From NCBI GenBank assembly GCA_002412935.1, contig DHWA01000045.1, forward strand, positions 1 to 10,511: 10,511 nt of DNA, written 5' to 3'. Shown here one piece after another: positions 9,325 to 10,511 of this stretch (the first letter of the stretch is position 1; every line of letters begins with the position of its first letter). A model generated the notes under the pieces. The model ran no database searches and was not told where the DNA came from. It worked only from the letters and a program-made list of their open reading frames with translations. Origin of the DNA: Patescibacteria group bacterium UBA5194. GTDB taxonomy: Bacteria > Patescibacteriota > Gracilibacteria > BD1-5 > UBA6164. Position numbers and translations under genes: made by a program.

Positions 9325-9462
9325 AATCCCTGAATCGTTGCATAGTTTATGTACATATAACAAATTTAGTTTAAATTTAAGTTTGTGTTTTACCTTACAA
9401 TTGCCACTTAGAAAAAAAAGAAAAAAACAAACAAAAAATATTTTATTAACTAACAATAACCT

Positions 9463-10511
9463 ATGAAAAATAATAATACCAACTGTCATTGCGAGAGTAA
9501 CGAAGCAATCCAGAAATCGTGAAATAACATAGTGAATGGATTGCTTCATAAAAATTCGCAATGACAGTATACTAATAAAAAGTCCGGACTTAATCCACAT
9601 AACAAAGCCTTCACTCTAGTAGAACTCATCGTAGTAATCACAATACTAGCTATACTATGAACAATAGCCTTTATCTCATTCCAATGATACTCATCAAATG
9701 CTAGAGACTGAGTAAGAACAGCAGATATGAATAATATAAATAAATGACTTGCACTATTTCAATTAAAATGATGAATATACCCAAAACCAGATAATTCAGT
9801 AACAATCTCAGCTAGTTGAACACTAATATGATATGAGTGAACAGTATGAGATAATGTATCAAGAATAATAAATACAAATAAAATAATCCTAGATCCACTA
9901 GATAATACATCATATGTCTACTATACAAATGCAACAAACACAACATACCAATTACTATGATACCTAGAATGAAATTCATTGACACTAAATAATCTAATAA
10001 ATACTACATACGCAGCTGACTATACAAAAAGATACCCAAAAGTATTATGAAATAACCTATGAATACTGCTAGATACTTCCAATAATCCAATAACAACAAA
10101 TATAGATTTATTTTGAAGCCAAAGCTGAGTAACATATAATTCATACATATCAAATACAACAATAAAAACACTAAGCTGAGTAGAACTATGATGACCACTA
10201 ATAACACTATCAAAAAGTCTAAACTTTGAATCACCAACAACTTGTCAAGAATGATTTATCAAAGTACCATGAAATGAAGAATTTATGCAACCTGGATTTT
10301 GCGTAATGAAATATGAAGCAAGTTATATTACTTTAAATACTTGAGCTACTTTACCAGATTGGGAAACAGATGATTATAGTGCTTCAAAAATAGATATAGT
10401 ATCAAAAGCTTGATGATATTCTATAGCACAAATAACACAAACCCAAGCAATAGCTTCATGTAAATTATTATGAGAATGATATCATTTAATAACAAATAAT
10501 GAATGGATGAC
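9463..10511 (+). CDS. Type IV prepilin-like protein with C-terminal FGE-like region, partial
   Basis: This gene runs off the window; 349 codons are visible. The class III prepilin signature KA|FTLVELIVVITILAIL starts its mature part at F50, with Glu at +5 and Ala rather than the usual Gly at -1. A pseudopilin-like stretch follows (SSNARDGVRTADMNNINKGL, GGIYPKPDN, ILDPLDNTSYVYY). From about residue 265 the sequence changes to EGFIKVPGNEEF, GFCVMKYEAS and then LLGEGYHLITNNEWMT. This resembles the opening of formylglycine-generating-enzyme/sulfatase-modifying (C-type-lectin-fold) domains; the catalytic part, if present, lies beyond the window. The protein should be processed by a prepilin peptidase and displayed in a pilus or pseudopilus. 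The start is firm: in-frame TAA at 9457 lies two codons upstream and no other ATG precedes the motif. Of 31 glycines 28 are TGA. The leader is 49 aa because a palindromic repeat is inserted in-frame. Codons ending in A or C (CTA, ACA, ATC) are commoner than in rpoBC. Confidence 0.9.
9482..9568. mobile_element. 87-bp palindromic repeat element inside the prepilin leader
   Basis: The outer arms ACTGTCATTGCGA (9482-9494) and TCGCAATGACAGT (9556-9568) are exact reverse complements over 13 bp. The inner arms GAAGCAATCCA (9502-9512) and TGGATTGCTTC (9537-9547) match over 11 bp, around a 24-nt loop. The GTCATTGCGAG...GAAGCAATCC pattern is one I recall as a dispersed palindromic repeat in many unrelated bacteria. 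It has no transposase, so it would be a MITE-like or RPE-like element moved in trans. It keeps the reading frame and contributes 29 codons, two of them TGA. ATAC occurs on both sides (9476-9479 and 9569-9572), a weak candidate for a target duplication. Confidence 0.85.

Larger units (their letters stand above)
8990..9462. other. Repeat-rich non-coding region between rpoC and the prepilin gene
   Basis: I see no convincing gene on either strand; the short open frames here are low-complexity and cross the repeats. The region contains the 10-bp tandem repeat (9118-9170), a small palindrome (9212-9229), two hairpins typical of intergenic elements (9268-9291 and 9301-9324), and a further stem formed by ACAAATTTA (9360-9368) and TAAGTTTGT (9378-9386) with one T-G pair. 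An A-rich tract (about 9411-9440) leads to the prepilin start. No -35/-10 pair at good spacing was found for the prepilin gene. Confidence 0.6.

Noticed and set aside
9275..9532. Open frame on the + strand reading through the hairpins into the palindrome
   Set aside because: Its C-terminus is the usual junk translation of the palindrome (VIARVTKQS-like), and it overlaps the prepilin gene in another frame.
9214..9600. 128-aa open frame on the - strand
   Set aside because: It is made of translated hairpins and the palindromic element, overlaps the start of the prepilin gene, and has no TGA-glycine pattern like the real genes.
10004..10240. 78-aa hydrophobic open frame on the - strand resembling a membrane protein
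   Set aside because: It is the complement of the prepilin coding sequence; the hydrophobicity comes from reversed AT-rich codons.

Overview
The window is strongly AT-rich and its genes read through only if TGA is translated as glycine (genetic code 25). This points to the Candidatus Gracilibacteria (BD1-5) / Absconditabacteria (SR1) branch of the candidate phyla radiation. The evidence is direct: RpoB and RpoC stay in one frame for 1173 and 1340 codons, and TGA falls at invariant glycines, including the glycine of the RpoC NADFDGD catalytic loop. Stops used here are TAA and TAG only. Arginine is AGA, with some AGG and CGT; I found no in-frame CGA, CGG or CGC.

Layout, all genes on the + strand. 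(1) 49-483: a 144-aa charged protein of unknown function. (2) 528-556: a good sigma70-type promoter, followed at 588-1007 by a 139-aa protein of unknown function and a strong intrinsic terminator at 1052-1082. (3) 1083-1299: a leader region with an inverted repeat and a GC-rich hairpin that abuts a TATAAT box just before rpoB. (4) 1300-4821 rpoB and 4914-8936 rpoC, the beta and beta' subunits of RNA polymerase. They are separated by a spacer with a 7-bp tandem repeat and closed by a strong terminator at 8953-8989. No ribosomal protein genes adjoin them on the upstream side. (5) 8990-9462: a non-coding stretch rich in repeats and hairpins, including a 10-bp tandem repeat framed by a 7-bp inverted repeat. 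(6) 9463 to the window end: a partial type IV prepilin-like gene whose pseudopilin part is followed by a region resembling the start of a formylglycine-generating-enzyme-like (C-type-lectin-fold) domain.

The most notable observation is at the start of the prepilin gene. An 87-bp imperfect palindrome (arms GTCATTGCGA...TCGCAATGAC) lies inside the reading frame, between the only ATG and the FTLVE cleavage motif. It adds exactly 29 codons and lengthens the leader from about 20 to 49 residues without breaking the frame. This parallels the palindromic elements inserted in-frame in Rickettsia genes, but here the insert is read with recoded TGA and sits in a part of the protein that is cut off.

Together the window holds a housekeeping transcription module (rpoBC) flanked by two lineage-specific small genes on one side and a repeat-rich region leading into a surface or pilus gene on the other. 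None of the starts has a recognisable Shine-Dalgarno sequence.
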